A stretch of 64,000 nucleotides of DNA from Jiella sonneratiae (GCF_017353515.1 NZ_JAFMPY010000016.1:1-64000); one strand, 5' to 3'; counted from the stretch's first letter, positions 9,248 through 17,455 are shown. A program made the numbers and translations. Notes: generated from the sequence alone by a model not told the origin.

Positions 9248-9321
9248 CCTACGTCGTCCCCCGCTGCGGTTATAGGCCGACCGCCCGGAAAAATCTGCAA
9301 AAATTGCCGCATGGTTTCCCG

Positions 9322-9846
9322 ATGTCCGATGCCGCGCCCGATCACGATGCCGTGCCCTACTGGAGGGCGAAGGCGCTCGAAGAGATGACGCCCGAGGAGT
9401 GGGAGCGGCTGTGCGACGGCTGCGGGCGCTGCTGCCTCAACAAGCTCGAGGACTGGGACACCGGCGAGATCGCCTGGACCAACGTCGCCTGCCAGCTGCT
9501 CGACGGCCATGCCTGCCGCTGCCGGCAATACGAGACGCGCCACGAGGTGGTGCCGGACTGCGTCGGGCTGACGCCCGAAGCGGTGCGGACGCTGACCTGG
9601 CTGCCGCCCTCCTGCGCCTACCGGCTGGTCGCCGAGGGCCGGGATCTCTACTGGTGGCACCACCTCGTTTCCGGCGACCGGGACACGGTGCATCAGGCGG
9701 GCGTCTCGGTCCGGGACCGGACGGTCAGCGAAGTCGGGATGGAGCTCGAGGACTACGAGGACCATCTGGTGGAATGGCCGGGCGAGGAGGTGGACGCCGA
9801 TCTGCCGACGTCACCCGAAGCCGGAGATTATGAAAAAATTCCTTGA
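9322..9846 (+). CDS. YcgN/UPF0260 family cysteine-cluster protein
   Basis: This 174-residue cytoplasmic protein has the family cysteine pattern [11 protein letters not shown] near residue 33, [17 protein letters not shown], PDCVGLTP and [13 protein letters not shown], which is the CxxCxxCC zinc/iron-binding fold. The role is not established; related proteins are annotated only as conserved. An in-frame GTG at 9241 exists, but the family-like sequence begins at the ATG chosen here. It is divergent from the penicillin-binding protein gene. Its stop codon overlaps the -35 hexamer of the promoter proposed for the GTA cluster. Confidence 0.85.
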   Translation: MSDAAPDHDAVPYWRAKALEEMTPEEWERLCDGCGRCCLNKLEDWDTGEIAWTNVACQLLDGHACRCRQYETRHEVVPDCVGLTPEAVRTLTWLPPSCAYRLVAEGRDLYWWHHLVSGDRDTVHQAGVSVRDRTVSEVGMELEDYEDHLVEWPGEEVDADLPTSPEAGDYEKIP

Positions 9847-9871
9847 CTGCGTGACGGTCCTTCGGTAGGGT
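9843..9871 (+). promoter_or_regulatory. Candidate sigma-70 promoter of the GTA cluster
   Basis: TTGACT (9843-9848) and TAGGGT (9866-9871) are separated by exactly 17 bases. An A-rich stretch lies just upstream. The -35 overlaps the stop of the YcgN gene, and the first GTA gene starts ~120 nt downstream. It is the only clear promoter-like pair in this 144-nt gap. Confidence 0.45.
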
Positions 9872-9990
9872 TCATTCATCATCGAAAATCTGTCGGCGGC
9901 GTCGGGGCGACCCGGAGCCGCCGTCGTCGTTTCAGGGCCGGTGGGGCGATTGCTTCCGCGGCTCGATGGCGGATGCGGTTCGGAGAGCGG

Positions 9991-10470
9991 ATGGCGGAGC
10001 TTTTGTCGGACCGGCTCTACGCGCTGCTGATGCGCGAGGTGGGGCGGCTGGAAGCCGAGGGTGAGGATAATAATCCTGAAAATGGCTGTCATGCTGCGGC
10101 CGAGACCGTGCCGGACGGCGAGAAGCCCCGCGTCAGGCGGACGAAGAATGGCGGCGCGGCCGGCTTCAAGGAGCGGGCCGATGCACTCGCCTTGTTGACC
10201 CGCACGCTGGAAAAGCTCCTCGAACTGCGGTCGCTGGAGGCGACAAGCGGCCGCGACGACGAGACGGAGACGCTGCGGCTGCGGGACGAATTCATGCGCC
10301 GGCTGAGAGCCCTCGATGCGCGCCGCGCCGGCGGTGCCCGGCTTTTCGCCGACGGCGGCGAGACGGCAACGAAGCCGGCGGCATCAATGACGGCCGCCGC
10401 GCGCGCGGCGAAGGCGCGCCGCCGGCCGGCCGGATCGAAACGCCCGGAACGGGGCGCCGATGGCCGATAG
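9991..10470 (+). CDS. GTA gp1: small terminase subunit-like protein
   Basis: This 159-residue protein is encoded immediately before the large terminase and overlaps it by 11 nt, the position of gene g1 in the R. capsulatus GTA. The first half contains a helical segment (ERADALALLTRTLEKLLELRS), and the C-terminus is very basic (AKARRRPAGSKRPERGADGR), consistent with DNA recognition for packaging. An ATG at 9973 is also possible and adds six residues. I chose 9991 for its GGAGAG just upstream. Sequence similarity among gp1 proteins is weak, so the assignment rests mainly on position. Confidence 0.72.
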   Translation: MAELLSDRLYALLMREVGRLEAEGEDNNPENGCHAAAETVPDGEKPRVRRTKNGGAAGFKERADALALLTRTLEKLLELRSLEATSGRDDETETLRLRDEFMRRLRALDARRAGGARLFADGGETATKPAASMTAAARAAKARRRPAGSKRPERGADGR

Positions 10471-11806
10471 CGGCGACGGCGACGACGGGTTCGAGGACGA
10501 CGACACCCGTTTATCGGATGTGCAGTTCTGGAGCCGGGCGGACAGGCTGGTCGGGCGGCAGAAGGGACGGGTTCTGGAGCGCTCGGCGCTGCCCTGGTCG
10601 AGCCTTGCCCGGCCTTCGCAACTGCCGCCGCCGGGGAACTGGCGGCAATGGCTGATCGTCGGCGGGCGCGGCTCCGGCAAGACGCGGGCGGGGGCGGAAT
10701 GGATCAAGGCGATGGCGGCGGGCGAAAGCCCCTTCGTCGGTCGGCCGCACATGCGCATCGGACTTCTCGCCGAGACGCTGGCGGATGCCCGCGAGGTGAT
10801 GATCGACGGCGAAAGCGGCCTTCTCGCCGTCTGCGGCCATCCGCGGCCGGTGTTCGAGGCGAGCCGCAGGCGGCTGGTCTTCGCCAGCGGGGCGATCGCC
10901 CAGATCTTTTCCTCGGAGGATCCCGACGCGCTGCGCGGCTACCAGTTCGATCTCGCCTGGGGCGACGAGCTGGCGAAATGGGTTCACGGCGACGCGTCGT
11001 TCGACAATCTGCAGCTGGCGCTGCGGCTCGGAGAGAACCCGCGCGCGCTGTTCACGACGACGCCGCGGCCGATCCCGCTGCTGAAGCGGCTGATCGCCGA
11101 TCCCGGGACGGCGACGACGCACATGACGACGGCGGAGAACGCCGCCAACCTCGCCCCGGGCTTCCTCGCGGCGATGGGCGAGCGCTATGGCGGGACGCGG
11201 CTCGGCCGGCAGGAACTCGACGGAGAAATCCTCTCGGCGCGGGACGACGCGCTGTTCGACATCGGGAAGATCGAGCGGGACCGCTGCGATCCGCCCTCGG
11301 AGCTGCGGCGGATCGTCGTCGCGGTCGATCCGCCGGCGAGCGCGACGAAGCGCTCCGACGCCTGCGGGATCGTCGCGGCGGGACGCGGCGGCGACGGCAC
11401 GATCTACGTGCTCGCCGACGGCAGCCGGCGGAAGGCCAAGCCGCATGAATGGGCGAGGGCGGCGATCGGGCTCTACGACGCGCTGAAGGCCGACCGGATC
11501 GTCGCCGAGGTCAACCAGGGCGGCGACATGGTCGAGGCGGTGATCCGCGCGGCAAGTCCCGACACGCCGTTCCAGGCGGTCAGGGCGAGCCGCGGCAAAT
11601 GGGCGAGGGCGGAGCCCGTCGCCGCGCTCTACGAGCGCGGACGGGTGCGCCATGCCGGCCGGTTTCCCGAACTCGAGGACGAGATGGCGGATTTCGGCCC
11701 GGACGGCCTGTCGGGCGGCCGCTCGCCGGACCGGCTGGACGCCCTGGTCTGGGCGGTCAACGCCCTGGCGGGAGGCGGCGAGGCGCCGCGGATCAGGGGG
11801 CTTTAG
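10460..11806 (+). CDS. GTA gp2: large terminase subunit (packaging ATPase/nuclease)
   Basis: This 448-residue protein is the motor that pumps host DNA into the particle and cuts it. The N-terminal ATPase has Walker A GGRGSGKT at residues 68-75 and a Walker B-like segment FDLAWGDELAKW. A TTTPRP coupling motif follows at ~195. The C-terminal RNase H-like nuclease shows acidic motifs VAVDPPAS, EVNQGGD and SPDRLDALVWA. It overlaps the small terminase gene. The family is GTA/HK97-type terminase, and all catalytic motifs are intact. Confidence 0.93.
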   Translation: MADSGDGDDGFEDDDTRLSDVQFWSRADRLVGRQKGRVLERSALPWSSLARPSQLPPPGNWRQWLIVGGRGSGKTRAGAEWIKAMAAGESPFVGRPHMRIGLLAETLADAREVMIDGESGLLAVCGHPRPVFEASRRRLVFASGAIAQIFSSEDPDALRGYQFDLAWGDELAKWVHGDASFDNLQLALRLGENPRALFTTTPRPIPLLKRLIADPGTATTHMTTAENAANLAPGFLAAMGERYGGTRLGRQELDGEILSARDDALFDIGKIERDRCDPPSELRRIVVAVDPPASATKRSDACGIVAAGRGGDGTIYVLADGSRRKAKPHEWARAAIGLYDALKADRIVAEVNQGGDMVEAVIRAASPDTPFQAVRASRGKWARAEPVAALYERGRVRHAGRFPELEDEMADFGPDGLSGGRSPDRLDALVWAVNALAGGGEAPRIRGL

Positions 11807-11866
11807 GCTGACCGGACTTCGGACGCGGGGGGCGAAGGTTCAGCGCTTGAGGTCTGCGCCGAGGCA

Positions 11867-12056
11867 CCCCCCTCTGCCCTGCCGGGCATCTCCCCCACAA
11901 GGGGGGAGATCGGCAGCTTTGGCGGGTGGCGCCTCATCTTTGTCGATGCTGCAAGCTTCATCGCTCGCGTGAGCGCGGGGCGTCGGCGCGAAATCGATCT
12001 CCCCCCGTGTGGGGGAGATGTCCGCCCTTCGACAAGCTCAGGAGGACAGAGGGGGG
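11867..12056. repeat. MITE-like mosaic intergenic element inside the GTA cluster
   Basis: This is a 190-bp imperfect inverted repeat. The left arm starts CCCCCCTCTGCCCT and the right arm ends AGGACAGAGGGGGG. Each arm contains a short palindrome of the form ATCTCCCCC-N-GGGGGAGAT (11888-11910 and 11997-12019). The right arm carries CTTCGACAAGCTCAGGAGG, a segment familiar from repeats in rhizobial and other alphaproteobacterial intergenic regions. It fills most of the 334-nt gap between the terminase and portal genes, which in other GTAs is nearly absent. No ORF inside looks real. Confidence 0.75.
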
Positions 12057-12140
12057 CGAGACGGGCGCCGCCGCAGACAGGTTGCCGGCCGCGCAAACGG
12101 CCGGATCGCCGAACGCATTCCAGAACATCGGAGCAATCGC

Positions 12141-13355
12141 ATGGGACTTGCGGGAACGATCGCGGGCTGGCTCGGTGCGGCCTCTCGGCCGCCGGGCGAG
12201 AGCGCCTCCGCAGCGCCCGCCGAGCAAAAATCCACCGCCACGGTGGCGGGGACGCTGGTCTTCACCGGCAGGGACGAGGGCATCTGGACCGAGCGGTCCT
12301 ATGCCGCCCTGTCGCGGGCCGGCTTCATGCAGAACCCGGTCGCCTATCGCTCGGTGCGGCTGATTGGCGAGGCGGCGGCGGCGATCCCGCTCGTCCTCTA
12401 TGACGGGACCAGCGAAGTCGCAGCGCACCGGCTACTCGACCTGATGCGCCGGCCGAACCCGATGAGCGCCGGTGCGGCCTTCGTCGAGACGCTCTGCGGC
12501 CACCTGCTCCTCGCCGGCAACGCCTATGTCGAGGCGGCGCTCCTCGACGGGGAGGTGAAGGCGCTGCACGTCCTGCGGCCAGACCGCGTGCGGCTGATCG
12601 CCGACACGGACGGATGGCCCGAGGCCTTCGAATACCGGGCCGGCACGACGGTGAGGCGGATTGCGGCCGAGGCGCCGGACGGCGGGCCGGCAAGCATCCT
12701 GCAGTTGTCGCTGTTCCACCCGCTCGACGATCATCGCGGCTACCCGCCGCTCGGCGCGGCGCAGAGCGCGCTCGATCTGCACAATGCGGCGGCGCGCTGG
12801 AACCGCGCGCTCCTCGACAATTCCGCCCGCCCCTCCGGGGCGCTGATCTACAAGGCCGAAGGCGGCGGCAATCTCTCGCCCGACCAGTTCGACCGGCTGA
12901 AGGCGGAGCTCGAGACCGGCTATTCCGGCGCCGCCCGGGCGGGACGTCCGCTGCTTCTTGAAGGCGGCCTCGACTGGAAGGCGATGGCGCTTTCGCCGAA
13001 GGACATGGACTTCGTCGAGGCGAAGAACGGCGCCGCCCGCGACATCGCGCTCGCCTTCGGCGTGCCGCCGATGTTGCTCGGCATCCCCGGCGATCTGACC
13101 TATGCGAACTACGCCGAGGCGAACCGCGCCCTCTACCGGCTGACCGTGCTGCCGCTCGTCAAGCGGATCGCCGGCGCGCTCGGCGGCTGGCTCGGCGCTC
13201 ATTTCGGGGAGCCGGAACTGTCGCTTTCCGTCGATCTCGACGCGGTCGAGGGCCTTTCGGCCGAGCGCGAGGCCCTGTGGACGCGGGTCGGCGCGGCGGA
13301 CTTCCTCAGCCGGGACGAGAAGCGGGAGGCCGTCGGCTATGGCAGCGAGGATTGA
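12141..13355 (+). CDS. GTA gp3: HK97-family portal protein
   Basis: This 404-residue protein forms the dodecameric DNA gate of the capsid. Typical portal segments are MQNPVAYRSVRLIGEAAAAIP (from residue ~54), LLAGNAYVEA, VLRPDRV, and the C-terminal GVPPMLLGIPGDLTYANYAEA. I chose ATG 12141 (GGAG upstream, N-terminus MGLAGTIAGWLG). An in-frame reading back to 12009 runs into the upstream mosaic repeat and is not protein-like. It overlaps the protease gene by 17 nt. Confidence 0.92.
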   Translation: MGLAGTIAGWLGAASRPPGESASAAPAEQKSTATVAGTLVFTGRDEGIWTERSYAALSRAGFMQNPVAYRSVRLIGEAAAAIPLVLYDGTSEVAAHRLLDLMRRPNPMSAGAAFVETLCGHLLLAGNAYVEAALLDGEVKALHVLRPDRVRLIADTDGWPEAFEYRAGTTVRRIAAEAPDGGPASILQLSLFHPLDDHRGYPPLGAAQSALDLHNAAARWNRALLDNSARPSGALIYKAEGGGNLSPDQFDRLKAELETGYSGAARAGRPLLLEGGLDWKAMALSPKDMDFVEAKNGAARDIALAFGVPPMLLGIPGDLTYANYAEANRALYRLTVLPLVKRIAGALGGWLGAHFGEPELSLSVDLDAVEGLSAEREALWTRVGAADFLSRDEKREAVGYGSED

Positions 13356-13821
13356 GATGCGCGGCGTCGCGGCGCCGCTGCAGCCCGCCGGCGCGACGCC
13401 CTTGCCGCTGCCGGCGCGGTTCTCCGGCTATGCCGCGATCTTCGGTGCGACGGATCTCGCCGGCGACAGGATCGAGCCCGGCGCCTTCGCGGCCTCGCTC
13501 GCCGCGCGGCGGCCGGAAGCCGTGCGCATGCTCTGGCAGCACGATCCCGCCCGCCCGATCGGCCGTTGGATCGACATCGCCGAGGACCGGACCGGGCTGA
13601 AGGTCCTCGGCGAATTCGCCCTCGACACCGCCGGCGGCCGCGAGGCGGCGGCGCTCGCCGCGGCAGGAGCCGTGGACGGTCTGTCGATCGGCTTTCGCAC
13701 CAAGCTGGCGAGGCGCGGCGACGGCGGCACCAGGCGACGGCTGGTGACGATCGACCTCTGGGAGGTCTCGCTCGTCACCTTCCCGATGCAGGAGCGGGCC
13801 CGCTTCAGCCTCTTCGCCTGA
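13339..13821 (+). CDS. GTA gp4: HK97-type prohead protease
   Basis: This 160-residue capsid maturation protease (peptidase family U35/S78) has the histidine motif MLWQHDPARPIG near residue 58 and the nucleophile motif DGLSIGF near residue 115, followed by LWEVSLVTFPM. It overlaps the end of the portal gene. A second ATG at 13357 would start it just after the portal stop. The cleavage target should be the capsid protein encoded next. Confidence 0.9.
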   Translation: MAARIEMRGVAAPLQPAGATPLPLPARFSGYAAIFGATDLAGDRIEPGAFAASLAARRPEAVRMLWQHDPARPIGRWIDIAEDRTGLKVLGEFALDTAGGREAAALAAAGAVDGLSIGFRTKLARRGDGGTRRRLVTIDLWEVSLVTFPMQERARFSLFA

Positions 13822-13860
13822 CGGCGGCACATCTTCATCCGAGACAACAGGAGAGACGAC

Positions 13861-15111
13861 ATGGACGAAACGGCACTCGCCGGCTTCGAGACGAAGACGG
13901 TCACCCCGGAGACGCGGGGCCTGCAGGACGAGATGATGCGGACCTTCGAGAGCTTCCGCGAGGCGAACGACGCGCGGCTCGCGGAGCTGGAGCGGCGGAT
14001 GAGCGCCGACACGCTGGCGACCGACAAGGTCGATCGCATCGCCGCCGCGCTCGACGCCCAGAACCAGCGCATCGAGCGGCTGGCGCTGAAGGAGATGCGC
14101 CCGGCACTCGGGCAGGACCGGACGCGCTTCGGCGCGCCGGCGAGCGAACACAAGAGCGCCTTCGAACGCTATGTCAGGGCGGGCGACGAGGCGGCGCTCC
14201 GGCGCTTTGAGGAAAAGGCGATGTCGAGCCTGACCGGGGCGGACGGCGGCTTCCTCGTGCCAGAGGAGACCGAGACGGAAATCGGCCGGCGGCTCGCGGC
14301 GATCTCGCCGATCCGCTCGATCGCCGCCGTCAGGACGGTGTCGACCGCGGTGCTGAAGAAGCCCTTCGCGATCTCCGGCGCCGAGAGCGGCTGGGTCAGC
14401 GAGACAGCCGTGCGCGACCAGACCGCCGCGCCGCAGCTCGCCGAACTGACCTTTCCGACCATGGAGCTCTACGCCATGCCGGCCGCCACGGCGGCGCTGC
14501 TCGACGATGCGGCCGTCGACATCGACCGCTGGATCGGCGAGGAGGTGGAGCAGGCCTTCGCGGCCCAGGAAAGCGCCGCCTTCGTCAACGGCGACGGCCT
14601 CGCGATGCCGAAGGGCTTCATGACCTACGACAGGGTCGACGAGAGCGCCTGGGCCTGGGGCAAGGTCGGGACGGTCGGGACGGGCGCCGACGGCGGCTTC
14701 GCCGAGGGCGAGGCGGCCGACGCGCTGATCGACCTCGTCTACGCCCTCAAGGCCGGATACCGGCAGAATGCCAGCTTCGTCATGAATCGCCGCACCCAGA
14801 GCACGGTGCGCAAGCTGAAGGACGAGGACGGCAACTATCTCTGGCTGCCGCCGGCTGCCGCCGGCGCCAAGGCGACGCTGATGGGATTTCCGCTGGTCGA
14901 GGCGGAGGAGATGCCGGACATCGCGACGGGCGCCTGCGCGCTCGCCTTCGGCGACTTCTCCCGCTTCTATCTCGTCGTCGACCGCCAGGGCGTGCGGGTG
15001 CTGCGCGATCCCTACTCCGCCAAGCCCTACGTCCTGTTCTACACGACCAAGCGGGTCGGCGGCGGCATTCTGGACTTCGACGCGGCAAAGCTTCTCGACT
15101 TCTCGGCCTGA
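13861..15111 (+). CDS. GTA gp5: HK97-family major capsid protein
   Basis: This 416-residue precursor has an N-terminal coiled-coil delta domain (residues ~15-80, rich in E/R/L) that the protease should remove. The HK97 fold begins near SSLTGADGGFLVPEE, a classical cleavage-site neighbourhood, and continues with SGWVSETAVRDQT and LDDAAVDIDRWIGEEV to YVLFYTTKRVGGGILDFDAAK. A good ribosome-binding site (GGAGAGACGAC) precedes the ATG. A transcription-terminator-like hairpin follows at 15141. Confidence 0.95.
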   Translation: MDETALAGFETKTVTPETRGLQDEMMRTFESFREANDARLAELERRMSADTLATDKVDRIAAALDAQNQRIERLALKEMRPALGQDRTRFGAPASEHKSAFERYVRAGDEAALRRFEEKAMSSLTGADGGFLVPEETETEIGRRLAAISPIRSIAAVRTVSTAVLKKPFAISGAESGWVSETAVRDQTAAPQLAELTFPTMELYAMPAATAALLDDAAVDIDRWIGEEVEQAFAAQESAAFVNGDGLAMPKGFMTYDRVDESAWAWGKVGTVGTGADGGFAEGEAADALIDLVYALKAGYRQNASFVMNRRTQSTVRKLKDEDGNYLWLPPAAAGAKATLMGFPLVEAEEMPDIATGACALAFGDFSRFYLVVDRQGVRVLRDPYSAKPYVLFYTTKRVGGGILDFDAAKLLDFSA

Positions 15112-15140
15112 CGGCCCGAACGCCGACGAAAACCCCTTGG

Positions 15141-15165
15141 AGACCCGGCTCGACGAGCCGGGTCT
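15141..15165 (+). terminator. Hairpin after the capsid gene, possible partial terminator
   Basis: AGACCCGGCTCG and its exact complement CGAGCCGGGTCT are separated by one base, so about ten pairs can form around a small loop. Only TT then TTTC follow, a weak U-tract. It lies 29 nt after the capsid stop and just before the connector gene, and may lower downstream expression relative to capsid. Confidence 0.55.
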
Positions 15166-15183
15166 TTGCGTTTCTGGAGACGG

Positions 15184-15744
15184 ATGATGACGACGATCGA
15201 CCTCGGCCCGGTCGCCGAGCCGCTGACGCTTGCCGACGCCAAGATCTGGGCGCGGATCGAGCGGGACGACGAGGACGGCCTCATCGCCCGGCTGATCGCG
15301 GCCGGGCGCGAGGCGATCGAGCGCGACACCGGGCTTGCGCTGGTCGCCCGCAGCTTCCGCCTCACCCTCGACCCGGCGCCGTGCGACGGCTGGGTCGAGG
15401 CGACGAGGCGCCCACTCGTCTCGGTCGACACGGTCACGGCCTACGACGCGGCCGGCAATCCGCGTGTTTTCGAACCGGCCGAAGCCATCGTCGAACGGCC
15501 GCGCGGCACGGACGGCTTCCGGCTCGCGCCCGCCGTGCTCGACGCGGCTTCGAACGGCGTCGAGATCGAATTCGTCGCCGGCTACGGCGACGCCGACCGC
15601 CCCGCCGAGCTGATCCTCGCGCTCAAGGCGATCGTCGCCGCGAGCTACGAGGCGCGGGCGCTGGTCGAGCCGGGGATGCAGCCGGCGCTGCGACCGGCGA
15701 TCGCCGAGCGCCTGATCGCCCCGCACCGGCGGGTGCGGATCTGA
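15184..15744 (+). CDS. GTA gp6: head-tail connector (phiE125 gp8-like)
   Basis: This 186-residue protein has the family pattern PLTLADAKIWARIERDDED at the N-terminus, then LIAAGREAIERDTGLAL, and a C-terminal ILALKAIVAASYEAR helix. It forms the ring below the portal. The ATG at 15184 follows GGAGA closely; a second ATG at 15187 has more natural spacing. Its stop overlaps the next start (TGATG). Confidence 0.85.
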   Translation: MMTTIDLGPVAEPLTLADAKIWARIERDDEDGLIARLIAAGREAIERDTGLALVARSFRLTLDPAPCDGWVEATRRPLVSVDTVTAYDAAGNPRVFEPAEAIVERPRGTDGFRLAPAVLDAASNGVEIEFVAGYGDADRPAELILALKAIVAASYEARALVEPGMQPALRPAIAERLIAPHRRVRI

Positions 15745-16076
15745 TGGCCCCGCTGTTTCTCGACCCCGGGCTCTTCAGCCGCCGCGTCGCGCTGGACGAG
15801 CCGGCGATCGTGCCGGACGGAGCGGGCGGCGGCGCGACGCAGTGGCAGGAAGTGCGGGAACTGTCGGTGCGGATCGAGCCGCTCTCCGTCGCCGCGCGCG
15901 AGCGCTTCGACCAGCGCGAGGCGACCGTGACGCATCGCGTGCTGCTGCGCGCGACCACCGCCGTCGAGCGCGGCATGTCGTTCAGGATCGGCGGACGGCG
16001 CCTCCTTGTCCTCTCGGTGCACGATCCGGACGAGAGCGGGCGCTATCTCGTCTGCCGCTGCGAGGAGGAGCGCTGA
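15744..16076 (+). CDS. GTA gp7: head-tail adaptor (head closure) protein
   Basis: This 110-residue protein belongs to the phage head-tail joining family. It opens LFLDPGLFSRRVALDEP, has the WQEVRELSVRIEPLS strand, and ends FRIGGRRLLVLSVHDPDESGRYLVCRCEE. It overlaps gp6 by one base, so translation is coupled. The order gp6-gp7 is as in other GTAs. Confidence 0.85.
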   Translation: MAPLFLDPGLFSRRVALDEPAIVPDGAGGGATQWQEVRELSVRIEPLSVAARERFDQREATVTHRVLLRATTAVERGMSFRIGGRRLLVLSVHDPDESGRYLVCRCEEER

Positions 16077-16078
16077 CC

Positions 16079-16300
16079 ATGCGCATTTCCGTATCGGTCG
16101 AGACCCGGCGCGCCCGCAAGAATTTCCGCCAGCTCGTCGACGAGGCGCTGTCCCGCGCCAGGGCCGGCCTGCCGCCGAGGAGGATCGAGGGACTGCCGCG
16201 CACCTCGAACCTCGGCAAGAGCGCCGATGCGCAGGCGATCATGACCGGTTTCGAGGAGGCCCCGCCGCCGTCCGGATCGCTTGCACCAGATCGATCGTGA
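16079..16300 (+). CDS. Small unrecognised ORF between GTA gp7 and gp8
   Basis: This is a 73-residue basic ORF starting 2 nt after the gp7 stop with a GAGGAGCGC ribosome-binding site contributed by the gp7 end. It has no signal peptide or membrane segment. The N-terminus (MRISVSVETRRARKNFRQL) could form a basic helix, and the C-terminus is proline-rich. I recognise no family. The canonical GTA has gp7 and gp8 directly adjacent. It could be a real accessory protein or the residue of an insertion, and the tight spacing favours translation. Confidence 0.45.
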   Translation: MRISVSVETRRARKNFRQLVDEALSRARAGLPPRRIEGLPRTSNLGKSADAQAIMTGFEEAPPPSGSLAPDRS

Positions 16301-16446
16301 GATAGCGAAAAAGTTAAGATTGCCCCGTTGAACAGCGGGACGCGGAAAGCATTTCCAGTTATGTTTCATCCCGACAACCGGCGTGAAGCGTCCGGTCGTC
16401 GGCGGCGTCGCGAAAGTCGACGGCATCGCAAAGGAGGGCGATAGCG

Positions 16447-16857
16447 ATGGCGCATCCGAGCGCTGAACTGCAGCAATCGATCTTTTCCGCTCTGACCTCC
16501 GATGCCTCCCTAACGGCGCTGCTCGGCGGGCCGAAGGTCTTCGACCGGCGGCCGGAGCGCGCGAGCTTCCCCTATCTCACGCTCGGCCGGACGGCCGTCG
16601 TCGACTGGTCGACGGGCACCGAGGACGGCGCGGAGCACATCCTGACGCTGCACGTCTGGGCCAAGGGCGGCGGCAAGGCCGAGACCTATGAGATCATGGA
16701 CAAGGTCGCCGACAGGCTGAACGACGCGGCGCTGGCACTCGAGGGCCACCATCTCGTCAATCTGCGGCTGCAGTTCGCCGAAGCCCGGCGCGAGGCGGAT
16801 TCCTCCGCCTATCACGGCATCCTGCGGTTCCGGGCGGTGACCGAGCCGGTGGCGTGA
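16447..16857 (+). CDS. GTA gp8: tail completion/terminator protein (DUF3168)
   Basis: This 136-residue protein has the DUF3168 pattern: ELQQSIFSALTSDASLTALLGG at the N-terminus, FPYLTLGRT, then LHVWAKGGGKAETYEIMDKV. It caps the tail tube at the head interface. A strong ribosome-binding site AAGGAGGG lies at 16431-16438. It is separated from the upstream genes by 146 nt that hold no recognisable gene and are AT-richer than the surroundings. Confidence 0.87.
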   Translation: MAHPSAELQQSIFSALTSDASLTALLGGPKVFDRRPERASFPYLTLGRTAVVDWSTGTEDGAEHILTLHVWAKGGGKAETYEIMDKVADRLNDAALALEGHHLVNLRLQFAEARREADSSAYHGILRFRAVTEPVA

Positions 16858-16899
16858 GGCTGGCGACGATCGTGATCAGTTCATCGTCATGATACCGGT

Positions 16900-17304
16900 A
16901 TGCTGAAACTTGCCTGTCTCTGTGGCCAGGTCCGCATCGGCGTGGCCAAGCGGCCGGACTTCATCAACGAATGCAATTGCACGCTCTGCAGCAAGGCTGG
17001 CGCCTGCTGGTCCTATTTCCATCCCTCCGACGTCAGCGTCGAGGGCGCGACCAACAGATATAGCCGCGAAGACAAGGACGATCCGGCCTCAGAGATCCAC
17101 TTCTGCGGCCGATGTGGTTCGACGACGCATTTCACGCTGACGCGGAGCGCCATAGCGAAATTCGGCAATGTTCAGACGGGGGTCAATATGCGTCTGGCGG
17201 ATGAAAGCGATCTCGCCGGAATCGAACTTCGCTTCCCTGACGGACGAGCGTGGTCGGGCGGACCCGATTTCAGCTATGTGCGGGAGCCGCGAATAATTGG
17301 CTGA
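16900..17304 (+). CDS. GFA-family zinc protein inserted in the GTA cluster
   Basis: This 134-residue protein has the Gfa fold (glutathione-dependent formaldehyde-activating enzyme-like). All seven zinc cysteines are visible: C6 and C8 (CLCG), C25, C27 and C30 (CNCTLC), C69 and C72 (CGRCG). In the family these bind a structural and a catalytic-type zinc, but most members have no proven substrate. It is not part of any GTA I know. It sits between gp8 and gp9 and is followed by its own strong terminator. Base composition is visibly less GC-rich than the flanking genes (for example ATATAGCC, GAATAATTGG), suggesting later acquisition. The ribosome-binding site is weak. Confidence 0.85.
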   Translation: MLKLACLCGQVRIGVAKRPDFINECNCTLCSKAGACWSYFHPSDVSVEGATNRYSREDKDDPASEIHFCGRCGSTTHFTLTRSAIAKFGNVQTGVNMRLADESDLAGIELRFPDGRAWSGGPDFSYVREPRIIG

Positions 17305-17377
17305 AGCGCGGCTCCGCAACGATCATCGGCGATGATCGCGCGCTAAGGCGAACTGCAGACTGAGACACTACCAAGGC

Positions 17378-17403
17378 GGGCGGTCCATCGGGCCGCCCTT
17401 TTT
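17378..17403 (+). terminator. Strong intrinsic terminator between GFA gene and GTA gp9
   Basis: A nine-pair stem GGGCGGTCC / GGGCCGCCC (one G-T pair) with a 3-nt loop is followed directly by TTTTT. This is a textbook Rho-independent terminator on the plus strand, 74 nt after the GFA stop and 53 nt before the gp9 start. Confidence 0.85.
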
Positions 17404-17455
17404 CGTTTGCGGCGGGCGACCGCCGCCGGATGAAACGCGAAGATGGGACGCACGG

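Noticed and set aside
13306-15726. 806-codon minus-strand open frame opposite capsid genes
   Set aside because: It is an antisense shadow of the protease, capsid and connector genes.
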